Origin: CBDDKZ01 sp965230415
Lineage (GTDB): Bacteria > Bacteroidota > Bacteroidia > Cytophagales > JAAEPT01
Assembly: GCA_965230415.1 (NCBI GenBank)
Contig: CBDDKZ010000005.1
Location: forward strand, 682,001 to 746,000
Length of the DNA: 64,000 nt
Reading direction: 5' to 3'
A model generated the notes under the pieces. The model did no database searches and had not been told where the DNA came from. It saw only the letters and a list, made by a program, of their open reading frames with translations. Shown piece after piece: positions 27,673 to 35,949 of this stretch; position 1 is the stretch's first letter; each line of letters begins with the position of its first letter. Made by a program: the position numbers and the translations under genes.

Positions 27673-28218
27673 TTAGTTGTTCAAAGAGTTTTTATATGCT
27701 TCAAAAGTGTCAAGTTCAGCATCTTTTTCAGACACATTGGGGTTTTCCAAATTCCAGTCGATATTTAATTCGGGATCGTTCCATATTATTCCACCTTCCG
27801 ATGCTTTATTGTACAAATTAGTGCATTTATACTGAAAAACTGCATCTTCTAACGTAGAGAATCCATGTGCAAAGCCAGGGGGCACATAGAACATGTTATG
27901 ACGTTCAGCATCGAGTATGACAGATCTATGCTGTCCAAATGTATTGGATTCAGGTCTCAGGTCAACAGCAACATCCAGAACTTTACCTTTAACCACACGC
28001 ACCAACTTACCCTGTGCATGTTCCCCTTTCTGAAAATGTAAACCTCTTAGCACCCCCTGAACAGAAAATGATTGATTATCCTGAACAAAAGTTATTTCCG
28101 GCACATATTCATTAAATTTCTGAAGACTGAAAGATTCGAAAAAATAGCCTCTGTCATCTTCAAATATCCTGGGATAAATTTCATACAATCCCTCGATTCC
28201 CGTTTCCTTAAACTCCAT
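27673..28218 (-). CDS. rfbC: dTDP-4-dehydrorhamnose 3,5-epimerase
   Basis: A 181-residue cupin epimerase for dTDP-L-rhamnose synthesis. It carries the catalytic and substrate-binding segments IFEDDRGYFFESF, QDNQSFSVQGVLRGLHFQKG (catalytic His in RGLHFQ), VVKGKVLDVAVDLR and YVPPGFAHGFSTLED. No rfbA, rfbB or rfbD is in the window, so the rest of the rhamnose pathway must lie elsewhere. It overlaps the upstream glycosyltransferase by 11 bp. Confidence 0.96.
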   Translation of the reverse strand: MEFKETGIEGLYEIYPRIFEDDRGYFFESFSLQKFNEYVPEITFVQDNQSFSVQGVLRGLHFQKGEHAQGKLVRVVKGKVLDVAVDLRPESNTFGQHRSVILDAERHNMFYVPPGFAHGFSTLEDAVFQYKCTNLYNKASEGGIIWNDPELNIDWNLENPNVSEKDAELDTFEAYKNSLNN

Positions 28219-29326
28219 TTACTTGCGATTTTATGCACGTAATATACTTATTTATTACAATTTTTTGATCAAATTTTTGAACAACCAGTTTCCTGCCATT
28301 CTGCCCCAATTGTCGAAGTTCATCAAAACTCAACATCATCATTTTTTCCATTTTCTCGGCCAGGGAAGTTTCGTCTTTCACTTTACACAGAAAACCATTG
28401 AATTCATCAATTACTACTTCCTTGCATCCTGGCACATCGGTGGCAATTAGTGGTTTCTGCATAGCCGCTCCTTCCAGTAGTGATTTAGGGGTTCCTTCTC
28501 TGTAAGAAGGTAATATTACACAATTCGTATTTTCTATTATAGGACGTACATCATCTGTAGTTCCTTTATAAAAAATCAGTTCCTCTTTTCCCCATTCCTC
28601 TACCTGGCTTAAGGGTATCCCCATTTTGGAATCCTGATCCAAAAAACCGTAGAGGTCACACTTAAAGTTATACCCTTTTGCTTTCAAAATCTGAGCTGCT
28701 TTTGCCAGTTCCACCAGCCCTTTATCATATAGTACTCGTGCAACAATCAGGAAGCGAAAGTGTTGGTCCTCTTGAGGCTCACACTCTGTCGGGCAAAATT
28801 TTTCCACATCTATCCCCGAACCTGGTAGTAAGTCTGTCTTATTCGCCTTCACCAAATCATGTCTAATAAAAAGATCTCGGTCATCTTTATTTTGAAAAAA
28901 GACTTTATATGGGTACACAAAGGCCCTCTTATACAATCTTTTGGCAATTTTGGACACCAAATTGTCGCGAATAAATACGGTTCCTAATCCAGAGACGTTG
29001 TTAATGCAAGGAATCCCACATTTCTTGGCTGCCAGCGTCCCGTAAATATTAGGTTTGATAGTGTATTGCAATACCATTTCAAGGCCGCTCTTTCTATAAA
29101 CATCCACATATGTGCGATATAACTGGTAATCATTTAAAGGATTAGCTCCTTTTCCCTGAATTGGGACGTGGAAAAACTCACAACCCGCTTTTTCCAAAAG
29201 TTGCGCATAGTCGTCCTGAGGGGCGATTGCTATCACCTCATGACCTAATCTCAAGAACTCTTCGATGAGTCCCATTCTAAAGTTATATATATTCCAAGCG
29301 GTATTTATGGAGATCCCTATTCGCAA
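28208..29326 (-). CDS. Glycosyltransferase family 4 (PglA/WbuB-like)
   Basis: A 372-residue GT-B glycosyltransferase. The N-terminal domain reads RIGISINTAWNIYNFRMGLI and the middle has VLQYTIKPNIYGTLAAKKCG and NNVSGLGTVF, which is typical of PglA-type GalNAc/rhamnosyl transferases acting on lipid-linked sugars. The donor domain has LPSYREGTPKSLLEGAAMQK and PLIATDVPGCKEVV. It is the first gene of the minus-strand operon rfbC-wza-wzc-epimerase and probably adds an early sugar of the exported polymer. The precise sugar is unknown. Confidence 0.92.
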   Translation of the reverse strand: MRIGISINTAWNIYNFRMGLIEEFLRLGHEVIAIAPQDDYAQLLEKAGCEFFHVPIQGKGANPLNDYQLYRTYVDVYRKSGLEMVLQYTIKPNIYGTLAAKKCGIPCINNVSGLGTVFIRDNLVSKIAKRLYKRAFVYPYKVFFQNKDDRDLFIRHDLVKANKTDLLPGSGIDVEKFCPTECEPQEDQHFRFLIVARVLYDKGLVELAKAAQILKAKGYNFKCDLYGFLDQDSKMGIPLSQVEEWGKEELIFYKGTTDDVRPIIENTNCVILPSYREGTPKSLLEGAAMQKPLIATDVPGCKEVVIDEFNGFLCKVKDETSLAEKMEKMMMLSFDELRQLGQNGRKLVVQKFDQKIVINKYITCIKSQVNGV

Positions 29327-29455
29327 AGTTTGTATCGTAGAATTAATCTGGCGGTAAATTTAGACTTGTTTTATCATTTTACCAGACAATAGGCCCAAGA
29401 ATTATTGATTCAGTGAGCTATTTCAGTTAAATTGCACAAACTTACAAACTTCGAC

Positions 29456-30031
29456 ATGGATTTTACAGTTCTTCTACATGCTCATAAAGGCATCATTTAC
29501 TTATTCTTGACAGTTTACATCTTAAAAGTGGCCCTGCTGTTTTTGAATTTGGATTTTTTTGAGAAAGTTCAAAAGAAAGGAAAAATAATTGAGATGATTC
29601 TCGGTCCCCTCATCATCATTTCGGGCATCATGTTGTTAGTTCAAAGAGGACAAACCGAAACCTGGCTTATAGTAAAAATTGTATTAATAGCTGTTGCCAT
29701 ACCTGTATCGATAATAGGCCTCAAAAAAGTAAATAAAGGACTTGCTCTTCTTGGTTTGGCGCTTTTCGTTTATGTATTTCTGGTTGCTTTACATAAAAGC
29801 CTGCGTATTGTACAGTTACACAAAGAGTTAAAATTAGATAATACCGAAGTGCTATCCGGCAATTTCATAAGATTTGACTCAAACGACTGCAATCGAGTTC
29901 ATGGGACCAAAAAAAATAATAATGAACTGCCATTACGTAAAGATCATTGTTTAGGACAAAACCAACATCAGGAAAAGACACTTTCTCCTTCACTGTCAAC
30001 ATCTCTAAATTCATATATTAAGGCTTTATAA
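29456..30031 (+). CDS. Membrane protein with degenerate cytochrome-c tail
   Basis: A 191-residue protein starting MDFTVLLHAHKGIIYLFLTV. The N-terminal 110 residues form four likely transmembrane helices (for example MILGPLIIISGIMLLV and LIVKIVLIAVAIPVSIIGL), like the SirB2-type membrane part seen before a cytochrome-c domain in some Cytophagales proteins. The rest begins where a haem domain should lie: NDCNRVHGTKKNNNEL looks like a CxxCH haem site whose second Cys is Val, and what follows does not resemble cytochrome c. The ORF could start earlier at 29432, but the later ATG fits the family. It is 4 bp before hflX. Likely a decayed cytochrome-c protein or a membrane-only variant. Confidence 0.6.
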   Translation: MDFTVLLHAHKGIIYLFLTVYILKVALLFLNLDFFEKVQKKGKIIEMILGPLIIISGIMLLVQRGQTETWLIVKIVLIAVAIPVSIIGLKKVNKGLALLGLALFVYVFLVALHKSLRIVQLHKELKLDNTEVLSGNFIRFDSNDCNRVHGTKKNNNELPLRKDHCLGQNQHQEKTLSPSLSTSLNSYIKAL

Positions 30032-30035
30032 TTGA

Positions 30036-31214
30036 ATGATAGAAGTCGAGAAGATTAAAAATCAAAAAGATAAGGCCATTCTGGTCGCACTAACCAACCA
30101 AACGCAAGACAAAGAACAGACAACCGAATACCTTGACGAATTAGAATTTCTAGCCAGTACTATTCAAATAGAAACAAAAGGCCGGTTTATTCAACCTTTG
30201 GAAAGACCTGATAAACGTACATTTATTGGAAAAGGAAAATTAGAAGAGGTCCGAATCTTTATTGAGTGTGAAAAAATAGACATGGTTATTTTTGATGATG
30301 ACCTTTCTCCCTCTCAATTACGAAATATTGAAAAAGAGCTCTCGGTTAAAATTTATGATCGAAGTTTATTGATACTGGACATCTTCTTGTTTCGAGCGAA
30401 AACTGCACAGGCGAAAACGCAGGTTGAACTAGCTCGTGCGCAATACCTATTACCACGTTTGACACGCATGTGGACTCACCTTGAAAGGCAGCGTGGTGGA
30501 ACTAGCACTCGAGGTGGTGCAGGTGAAAAAGAGATTGAGACGGACCGTCGTATTATTCGGGACAAAATATCAAAGTTAAAAAACAAACTTCAGAAAATTG
30601 ATAAGCAAAGCGCAACACAGCGCAAAGGACGCGATCAATTGGTTCGGGTAGCTCTGGTTGGTTATACCAATGTTGGCAAATCTACTTTGATGCGTTTATT
30701 ATCAAAATCAGACGTTTTTGCCGAAAACAAGTTATTTGCCACGGTAGATTCAACTGTACGAAAGGTAGTAGCCGGACACATCCCCTATTTGCTGACAGAT
30801 ACGGTAGGTTTCATTAGAAAACTACCTACGACACTCATCGAATGTTTCAAATCTACCTTAGACGAAGTTCGAGAAGCAGATATACTCATGCATGTGGTGG
30901 ATATTTCTCACCCCAATTTCGAGGAACATATAATTATTGTCAACTCTATATTACAAGAAATTAAGGCCAGTGATAAACCGACGATTATCGTATTTAACAA
31001 AGTGGATAATTTTAAAGTAGAAGCAGAAGAAAACCAGGAAGATAAATTAAAAACTTTAAAAAATTCCTATTTAAAAATCAGCGACCATACTATTTTCATG
31101 TCGGCAACCGAAAGAGAAAATGTAGACGAACTCCGTAAAACTATTTTTGATCTTGTTTCAAAAAAACATTACACCATATTTCCAAATTATCTAAGAATGG
31201 ATTACTACGGATAA
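30036..31214 (+). CDS. hflX: Ribosome-associated GTPase HflX
   Basis: A 392-residue GTPase that rescues stalled ribosomes under stress. The N-terminal domain (about 1-190) has the glycine-rich RQRGGTSTRGGAGEKEIE loop and DRRIIRDKISKLKNKL helix; the G domain has GYTNVGKSTLMRLLSK (P-loop), DTVGFIRKLP (G3), and NKVD (G4) near residue 330. The start ATG follows the upstream stop by 4 bp, suggesting a shared transcript. The G motifs are all intact. Confidence 0.96.
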   Translation: MIEVEKIKNQKDKAILVALTNQTQDKEQTTEYLDELEFLASTIQIETKGRFIQPLERPDKRTFIGKGKLEEVRIFIECEKIDMVIFDDDLSPSQLRNIEKELSVKIYDRSLLILDIFLFRAKTAQAKTQVELARAQYLLPRLTRMWTHLERQRGGTSTRGGAGEKEIETDRRIIRDKISKLKNKLQKIDKQSATQRKGRDQLVRVALVGYTNVGKSTLMRLLSKSDVFAENKLFATVDSTVRKVVAGHIPYLLTDTVGFIRKLPTTLIECFKSTLDEVREADILMHVVDISHPNFEEHIIIVNSILQEIKASDKPTIIVFNKVDNFKVEAEENQEDKLKTLKNSYLKISDHTIFMSATERENVDELRKTIFDLVSKKHYTIFPNYLRMDYYG

Positions 31215-31701
31215 CAGTCAAATATTACATGATTTTTTTGCTTAAAAAACAAACAATAACGTCAAGAACTACTATACAAATTGTTAAGGTCACAAACCTT
31301 GTTTTGCCCATTTAACGGTTAATCCTACAACAACAAACAAAAACAAACAAAACATTATGGTCATGAATAAATTAGTTACTGGTAAAAAGCCTATAGAAGA
31401 ATATTAAAATGGCAGGTAAAACTGACATAATCTGACAGGTATTCTCTTCTTTATATATATACCATTTTTCGAACAAAAAGTAACCATGTATTTACACTTT
31501 TTTAAGATCATTTTTCACTTAACTACAATAATTAATCACCTATTCTTATCACTAATACCTCTTTGGTTGAACTATTGAGCTTTATTGGCATGTTTTTGAG
31601 CTCTTTTGGCAAAAAATAAAAATGCCTTTGTTGTTATTTAATTGAACAAAACCATCCTCTATTTAATCGGTTTTGTAAGAACTAAAAATTGAAATTATCT
31701 T
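31215..31701 (+). other. 487-bp intergenic region, no gene recognised
   Basis: AT-rich DNA between hflX and the SRPBCC gene. A 16-codon frame at 31357-31407 (MVMNKLVTGKKPIEEY) is the only ATG-initiated frame with a possible leader; it matches no family I know and may be chance. No hairpin with a T-run was found just after hflX. It probably holds the promoter of the SRPBCC gene. Confidence 0.4.
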
Positions 31702-32151
31702 ATGAGAGTATCAGTTAAAAAAACAATAAATGCCCCTTCGGAGATTTTATGGAATTACCTGGCCGATTATTCAAACATTGAAAGGTTTCACCCTCTGTTA
31801 AGTTCTTCTCAATTTATAGAAGGCGCTGACAGTTGCGAGATAGGCAGCACCAGACAATGTAATATGAAAGATGGTAACTATGTAAAAGAACGTATAACAG
31901 ATTGGGTTGAGGGTTCACACTATACGGTCGATATTTACGAATCATCGATGCCCATAAAAAGCGCTAAGGGCACACTTGGGGTAAAGGCAATTAATAAAAA
32001 CAGCTCGGAAGCATTTTTCACAATGGAAGTTACTCCTAAAATTAAAGCAATGCATCCGATGATGTTTTTGCTTTTTAAATTTAAAGTTGCGCCAAACATA
32101 TTAAAGGGGCTCCATGAATTATACCAAAGAGAATATGCGACTGCGGTATAG
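31702..32151 (+). CDS. SRPBCC family protein
   Basis: A 149-residue protein of the START/SRPBCC helix-grip fold (polyketide cyclase/dehydrase type). The N-terminus VSVKKTINAPSEILWNYLAD with YSNIERFHPLL and the core CNMKDGNYVKERITDW are typical of cytoplasmic proteins binding small hydrophobic ligands. No partner gene indicates the ligand. It is transcribed alone, and is convergent with the SDR-SUMT fusion gene. Confidence 0.85.
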   Translation: MRVSVKKTINAPSEILWNYLADYSNIERFHPLLSSSQFIEGADSCEIGSTRQCNMKDGNYVKERITDWVEGSHYTVDIYESSMPIKSAKGTLGVKAINKNSSEAFFTMEVTPKIKAMHPMMFLLFKFKVAPNILKGLHELYQREYATAV

Positions 32152-32230
32152 TGTTACTAACATTTGAGCAGAATCGTCGAATATTTGAATGACGGCTAAT
32201 GCCGGCATTTACGTCTAACACGATTAACAA

Positions 32231-33772
32231 TCAAGCAATCGGTTTTGCCCCTACGAGAAAAACAACTGGTGTAGGTAACGGTTTACGCTTCATTTCTCCG
32301 ATTATACCACCCAAGGAAGAAACCATAATTTGCTCATCGTCACGAGCAACCTTTGAAATGGCGCAAACGGGCACATCGGCATCACATACATCTAATAAAC
32401 GTGGAATAAATTTCTCCAGACTGTGCAGCCCCATATACACAGCCAAGGTATTACCTGCGTTAAGGTGCGACACCATGGCGTCGAAATGCATTGTTGCATT
32501 ATCATCGGCCGTGTGTGCCGTGCAGATTAAAACCGCATTGGATTGATACCGTTCAGTAATGGGAACATTAAAGCGATCTGCTGCGGCAAGGGCAGCTGAA
32601 ATACCGGGTACAACATTAAATGGTATTTTCTCTTCTTTCAAAAAGCGTGCTTCTTCAGCAGCACGCCCATAAATGTAGGGATCTCCAGATTTGAGTCTCA
32701 CTACTTTTGCTCCCTCGAAATAATACTTTTTGAGTAAGGTATTTATTTTTTCCTGACGCTCTTTCTGACTTGATTGTTCCCCAAATATCCTACCTACATC
32801 TTCATGCCGGGCTTCCGAATTTATAAGGAGCAATTGATGGGGAACCAACTTATCATGCAATATTATTTCCGCTTCATTTATCAACCTATAGGCTTCTATG
32901 GTGAGTAAATCGGTAGAACCCGGACCAGCCCCTACAATGGAGACTTTACCTAATTTTGCTATATCCAGGTAGGCCATCAAATCGTCGTACTGATACTGAA
33001 AACCCAAAATGTGTTTAGACTTGCTATTATCGATGACCTTATTTTCAATGGATCCGACACTATCCAGGCCAGGAGGCGTGCTATTTAACGATTTTGCCGC
33101 AGTCTGGTAAAACACTCCTCTTTGTGGATGTGTACTGCTGCATAAGTTGATAATCTCTCCATATAATTGTTTGTCGATAACGGCTTTTATGGCATTTACT
33201 GCATCATTTAAATGCAATAAGTTGACGGAACCTTTCGGATTCTTTACAGCCCGATTTGCGGCAAAGAATCTTCCCGGATGCCTACCAGGTCCAATAAGGC
33301 CTCCAAGTCTCAAAATAGTGAGGTTTTCACCGAATTTATTGTGAAGAAGTGCTTCAACTTTTACGATTTCCTGTGCTCCCGCCCTTTTCGCTTGTACCGG
33401 AGCCGTTTCTGTAATAAGTTCCCCATTACCATAAACGCCCGTCGAGCTGGTATATATAACTTTAAGTGAAGGATTTACCTTCGAAAGAAAAAATGCCATT
33501 CTACCGAGATAACTCTCCAAATGCTGGTGTTGTCTTCCGGGAGGTATCGTAATCACAATAAGCTCCACGTCGGCCATGACACTTTGTAGGTCGCCTTTTA
33601 TATCGTTTTCACAAAGTTCCAGCCTGGTAACGTAAAAAGGCAGATGTGCGAGTCTTTTTAATTTCGACAGGCTGGTGGTTGTACCTTTTACTTCAAAGCC
33701 TTGTTCATGCAGATTAACAGCTAAGGTCTCTCCCAGCCAACCAAGGCCAAGTACAAGAATAGTTTTTTTCAT
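32231..33772 (-). CDS. Fusion of NAD(P)-binding SDR (YeeZ-like) and uroporphyrinogen-III C-methyltransferase
   Basis: A 513-residue two-domain protein. Residues 1-270 are an atypical SDR of the YeeZ/NAD-dependent epimerase type (TILVLGLGWLGETLAVNLHE, VIYTSSTGVYGNG, RLGGLIGPGRHPGR). Residues 275-513 are a complete SUMT/CobA methyltransferase: KVSIVGAGPGSTDLLT, VRLKSGDPYIYGRAAEE, VVPGISAALAAA and the C-terminal PTPVVFLVGAK. SUMT converts uroporphyrinogen III to precorrin-2 for sirohaem. In classical CysG the methyltransferase is fused after a precorrin-2 dehydrogenase, whereas here an unrelated SDR occupies that end. Whether the SDR oxidises precorrin-2 is unknown. No assimilatory sulfite or nitrite reductase gene is nearby. 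Confidence 0.85.
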   Translation of the reverse strand: MKKTILVLGLGWLGETLAVNLHEQGFEVKGTTTSLSKLKRLAHLPFYVTRLELCENDIKGDLQSVMADVELIVITIPPGRQHQHLESYLGRMAFFLSKVNPSLKVIYTSSTGVYGNGELITETAPVQAKRAGAQEIVKVEALLHNKFGENLTILRLGGLIGPGRHPGRFFAANRAVKNPKGSVNLLHLNDAVNAIKAVIDKQLYGEIINLCSSTHPQRGVFYQTAAKSLNSTPPGLDSVGSIENKVIDNSKSKHILGFQYQYDDLMAYLDIAKLGKVSIVGAGPGSTDLLTIEAYRLINEAEIILHDKLVPHQLLLINSEARHEDVGRIFGEQSSQKERQEKINTLLKKYYFEGAKVVRLKSGDPYIYGRAAEEARFLKEEKIPFNVVPGISAALAAADRFNVPITERYQSNAVLICTAHTADDNATMHFDAMVSHLNAGNTLAVYMGLHSLEKFIPRLLDVCDADVPVCAISKVARDDEQIMVSSLGGIIGEMKRKPLPTPVVFLVGAKPIA

Positions 33773-34086
33773 ATTTCTAATTGCAAACCAACCTATTTTT
33801 TTTTGCTTCTCATAATTTCCGAAGCCAGATTTATCGGACCATGGTTATGAAAATTGAATTTCAGGGGCTATTATTTAAGTAAAAATTTTGTTTCAGTCCA
33901 TTATACTTACTACTTTCGTTCAGAACCTAACTTAATGTACGTAAAAGGGAATTAGCCTTCCTTTAGCTGAGTGTATCTTGAATACGCTTGATTCAATTCG
34001 TAGTGTTTTAAAACCTCTATGTTTCAACAAACACGTTGAATCCGTTAAGTTATTAATCAAAATTTTAGAACTTAAACTTAATTATT
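33773..34086 (+). other. Intergenic region, no gene recognised
   Basis: A 314-bp gap between the divergent SDR-SUMT gene (minus) and a small membrane-protein gene (plus). It is AT-rich and must contain both promoters; no consensus promoter or inverted repeat stood out. Confidence 0.4.
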
Positions 34087-34506
34087 ATGATTTATGGAAT
34101 CACGCTGGCCATTTTAGGTATTTTGGCCGCTCCTTCACTACTATTATCAAAAAAACCGAACGCTAAAGAATTATTAGATAAAATCACCCCATACCAAGGT
34201 TGGATTGGACTGCTGTTTTGTATATGGGGTATTTGGGGAGTAATTCAAGCTTTCTTGAGTATAGGTTGGCTCTCAACCTGGCCTATATGGTGGATTACTT
34301 TCTTATTAGGCAATTTAACTGAGGCTGTTTTAGGATTTATTCTTGGCTACGGTATGATTAGCAAGTTGATACTATCCAAAAACGAACAGGCTCAACAAAA
34401 AGGCGAAGCACTTTTGGCGAAATTAGCTCCTATACAAGGAAAACTTGGCCTGGCGGGTGTCTTTGTAGGCATCTGGGTTATTATCGCCAGTTTTCTACAT
34501 ATATAA
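34087..34506 (+). CDS. Small membrane protein with internal duplication
   Basis: A 139-residue integral membrane protein with about four hydrophobic segments (MIYGITLAILGILAAPSLLL, WIGLLFCIWGIWGVIQAFL, IWWITFLLGNLTEAVLGFIL, LAGVFVGIWVIIASFLHI). The segment KELLDKITPYQGWIGLLFCI (residues about 27-46) is echoed by EALLAKLAPIQGKLGLAGVF (about 107-126), so the protein looks like a tandem duplication of one loop-helix unit. I do not recognise a characterised family. It ends at a bidirectional terminator shared with the convergent terB gene. Confidence 0.7.
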   Translation: MIYGITLAILGILAAPSLLLSKKPNAKELLDKITPYQGWIGLLFCIWGIWGVIQAFLSIGWLSTWPIWWITFLLGNLTEAVLGFILGYGMISKLILSKNEQAQQKGEALLAKLAPIQGKLGLAGVFVGIWVIIASFLHI

Positions 34507-34517
34507 TACAAAATAAT

Positions 34518-34550
34518 AAAAAGGTCATGGGGCTAATCCATGATCTTTTT
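34518..34550. terminator. Bidirectional terminator between two convergent genes
   Basis: AAAAAGGTCATGG (34518-34530) pairs with CCATGATCTTTTT (34538-34550) across a 7-nt loop, with a T-run on each strand. It sits between the small membrane-protein gene and the convergent TerB gene, whose stop codon overlaps the right arm. Confidence 0.85.
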
Positions 34551-34950
34551 ATATTTCTTCATTCACTACTCCCAGCAAATCTTCGATTTTATCCAAAAGC
34601 GCCTGTTCTTTTTTGTTGATTCCATGAGATGCATTGGCGACACCGTAAGATAACCGATAGGCAAGTTTCTTTAATTCTACAGGTAACTTCTTATCGTATT
34701 CTTTAATATAGGATTCAAAAGAGCTATAAGCCTCATCAACTGTGTGTACCCCATTTGCTAAAAAATCAAATTCGAATTCAGCAAAATACGCAGCATCAGT
34801 ACCAAAATCATCTTTTGTATCTTCAAAAGGTGCCAACTCCGTGCGTACCATCTCTTTCATGGCTGCCACTTCTTTCGGGTGGATCGTTCCGTCTACCTTA
34901 GCCATTGCAAACAATAGCTTACCCAACTCTTTATAGAATTTTTTATACAT
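34549..34950 (-). CDS. TerB-family protein
   Basis: A 133-residue all-helical protein matching the TerB/DjlA N-terminal fold: YKKFYKELGKLLFAMAKVDG and TIHPKEVAAMKEMVRTELAP, with a second half containing the ASHGINKKEQALLDKIEDLL repeat-like segment. TerB proteins bind metal ions through acidic residues and are named from tellurite resistance, but single-domain homologues in Bacteroidota are uncharacterised. It stands alone; no other ter genes are in the window. The right arm of a terminator overlaps its stop codon. Confidence 0.8.
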   Translation of the reverse strand: MYKKFYKELGKLLFAMAKVDGTIHPKEVAAMKEMVRTELAPFEDTKDDFGTDAAYFAEFEFDFLANGVHTVDEAYSSFESYIKEYDKKLPVELKKLAYRLSYGVANASHGINKKEQALLDKIEDLLGVVNEEI

Positions 34951-35148
34951 AATTTGCTGTTAATTATAATAGAATCCTCATCAATTACATCATTGTGTAC
35001 ATCATAACTAAGCGAAAATCGATGAGAGTGTGTGCTTTAGAAATTCTAAGCATATCAAAACTAATCATTATTTGCTAAAAGGCAAATGAGTATTGTCAAC
35101 AATGTAAATTTAAAAGAAAGGCATTGGTCTTAAGTAATCAATATTGTA

Positions 35149-35160
35149 ATATTGCAATAT
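35149..35160. promoter_or_regulatory. Palindromic operator overlapping the arsR start codon
   Basis: ATATTGCAATAT is a perfect 12-bp palindrome that ends in the arsR ATG (35159). It is preceded by a related CAATATTGTAAT half (35140-35151), so two tandem sites overlap. ArsR proteins bind such AT-rich palindromes at their own promoters and are released by arsenite or antimonite; autoregulation is inferred. The placement over the start codon implies a leaderless or near-leaderless message. Confidence 0.6.
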
Positions 35161-35488
35161 GGGAATAACTAAACTGGAAGGATTTACTGAAACTATCACA
35201 AAAATGGCAGACCTATTCAAGGTAATGGGACACCCTGCAAGGATGTCGATCATCGAATACCTGGCCAAAAGTGATACCTGTATAGTAAATGACCTCTCAT
35301 CAATACTCCCGCTTGCCCAACCTACGATATCGAGACACTTGTCTGAACTAAAACGTGTAGGGCTTATACAAGGAAGCATTGAAGGCAATAATAGGTGTTA
35401 CTGTCTTAATGTAGAAACCTGGAAACAAGTCATGAATTACATGAACTATTTAAACCGGGAATTACTGGATCAAGATAACTGTTGTTAA
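35159..35488 (+). CDS. arsR: ArsR family transcriptional regulator
   Basis: A 109-residue winged helix-turn-helix repressor. It has GHPARMSIIEYLAKSD, the recognition helix region LAQPTISRHLSELKRVGLIQ and GSIEGNNRCYCLNVETW. Cysteines that could bind As(III) are Cys41 in SDTCIVNDL, the Cys pair in RCYC and the C-terminal CC. The start at 35159 matches the family N-terminus (MGITK-type) although it overlaps the palindromic operator. It is the first gene of arsR-DUF6428-arsC. Confidence 0.92.
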   Translation: MGITKLEGFTETITKMADLFKVMGHPARMSIIEYLAKSDTCIVNDLSSILPLAQPTISRHLSELKRVGLIQGSIEGNNRCYCLNVETWKQVMNYMNYLNRELLDQDNCC

Positions 35489-35490
35489 TT

Positions 35491-35949
35491 ATGGATTTAA
35501 ACGAACTAAAAGAATTATTAGATACTATTGACGTGGTCAATTTCATACTCCCTGACGGAACTCCTGTACCGCAACACTTTCATGTGACTGAAATAGGTCA
35601 AATTGAAAAGAATTTCATTGATTGTGGTGGAGTCCTTAGAAAAGAAACCACTGTCAATTTTCAACTTTGGCATTCTACTGATTACGATCATCGGCTAGGT
35701 GCCAGTAAATTAAGAAAAATCATTGCCCTATCTGAAGAGCGATTGGGCTTGAAAAATGCAACGATTGAAGTGGAATACCAGGAATCTACTGTGGGAAAGT
35801 ACGGAATTGAATTTCAGCAGGGGCAGTTTTTGCTTACCCCTACTCAAACAGACTGCCTTGCTAAGGATGCTTGCGGGATCACGACTGAAAAACCGAAAAT
35901 TAAATTATCAGACATAAATAACTGTCAGCCTGGAAGTGGTTGCTGCTAA
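35491..35949 (+). CDS. DUF6428 family protein (arsenic cluster)
   Basis: A 152-residue protein starting MDLNELKELLDTIDVVNFIL. It contains the conserved PVPQHFHVTEIG and RKETTVNFQLWHSTDYDHR segments, and the C-terminal NNCQPGSGCC, a likely metal-binding tail. Related proteins of the DUF6428 family are found between arsR and arsC in Bacteroidota. The start is the ATG at 35491, directly after the arsR stop at 35488; an alternative TTG lies 9 bp upstream. It overlaps the arsC start. Function is unknown, but the Cys-rich tail suggests arsenite or metal handling. Confidence 0.85.
   Translation: MDLNELKELLDTIDVVNFILPDGTPVPQHFHVTEIGQIEKNFIDCGGVLRKETTVNFQLWHSTDYDHRLGASKLRKIIALSEERLGLKNATIEVEYQESTVGKYGIEFQQGQFLLTPTQTDCLAKDACGITTEKPKIKLSDINNCQPGSGCC

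Noticed and set aside
31357..31407. Sixteen-codon ATG frame after hflX
   Set aside because: Too short to support and no known small-peptide family; kept only as a note on the intergenic entry.
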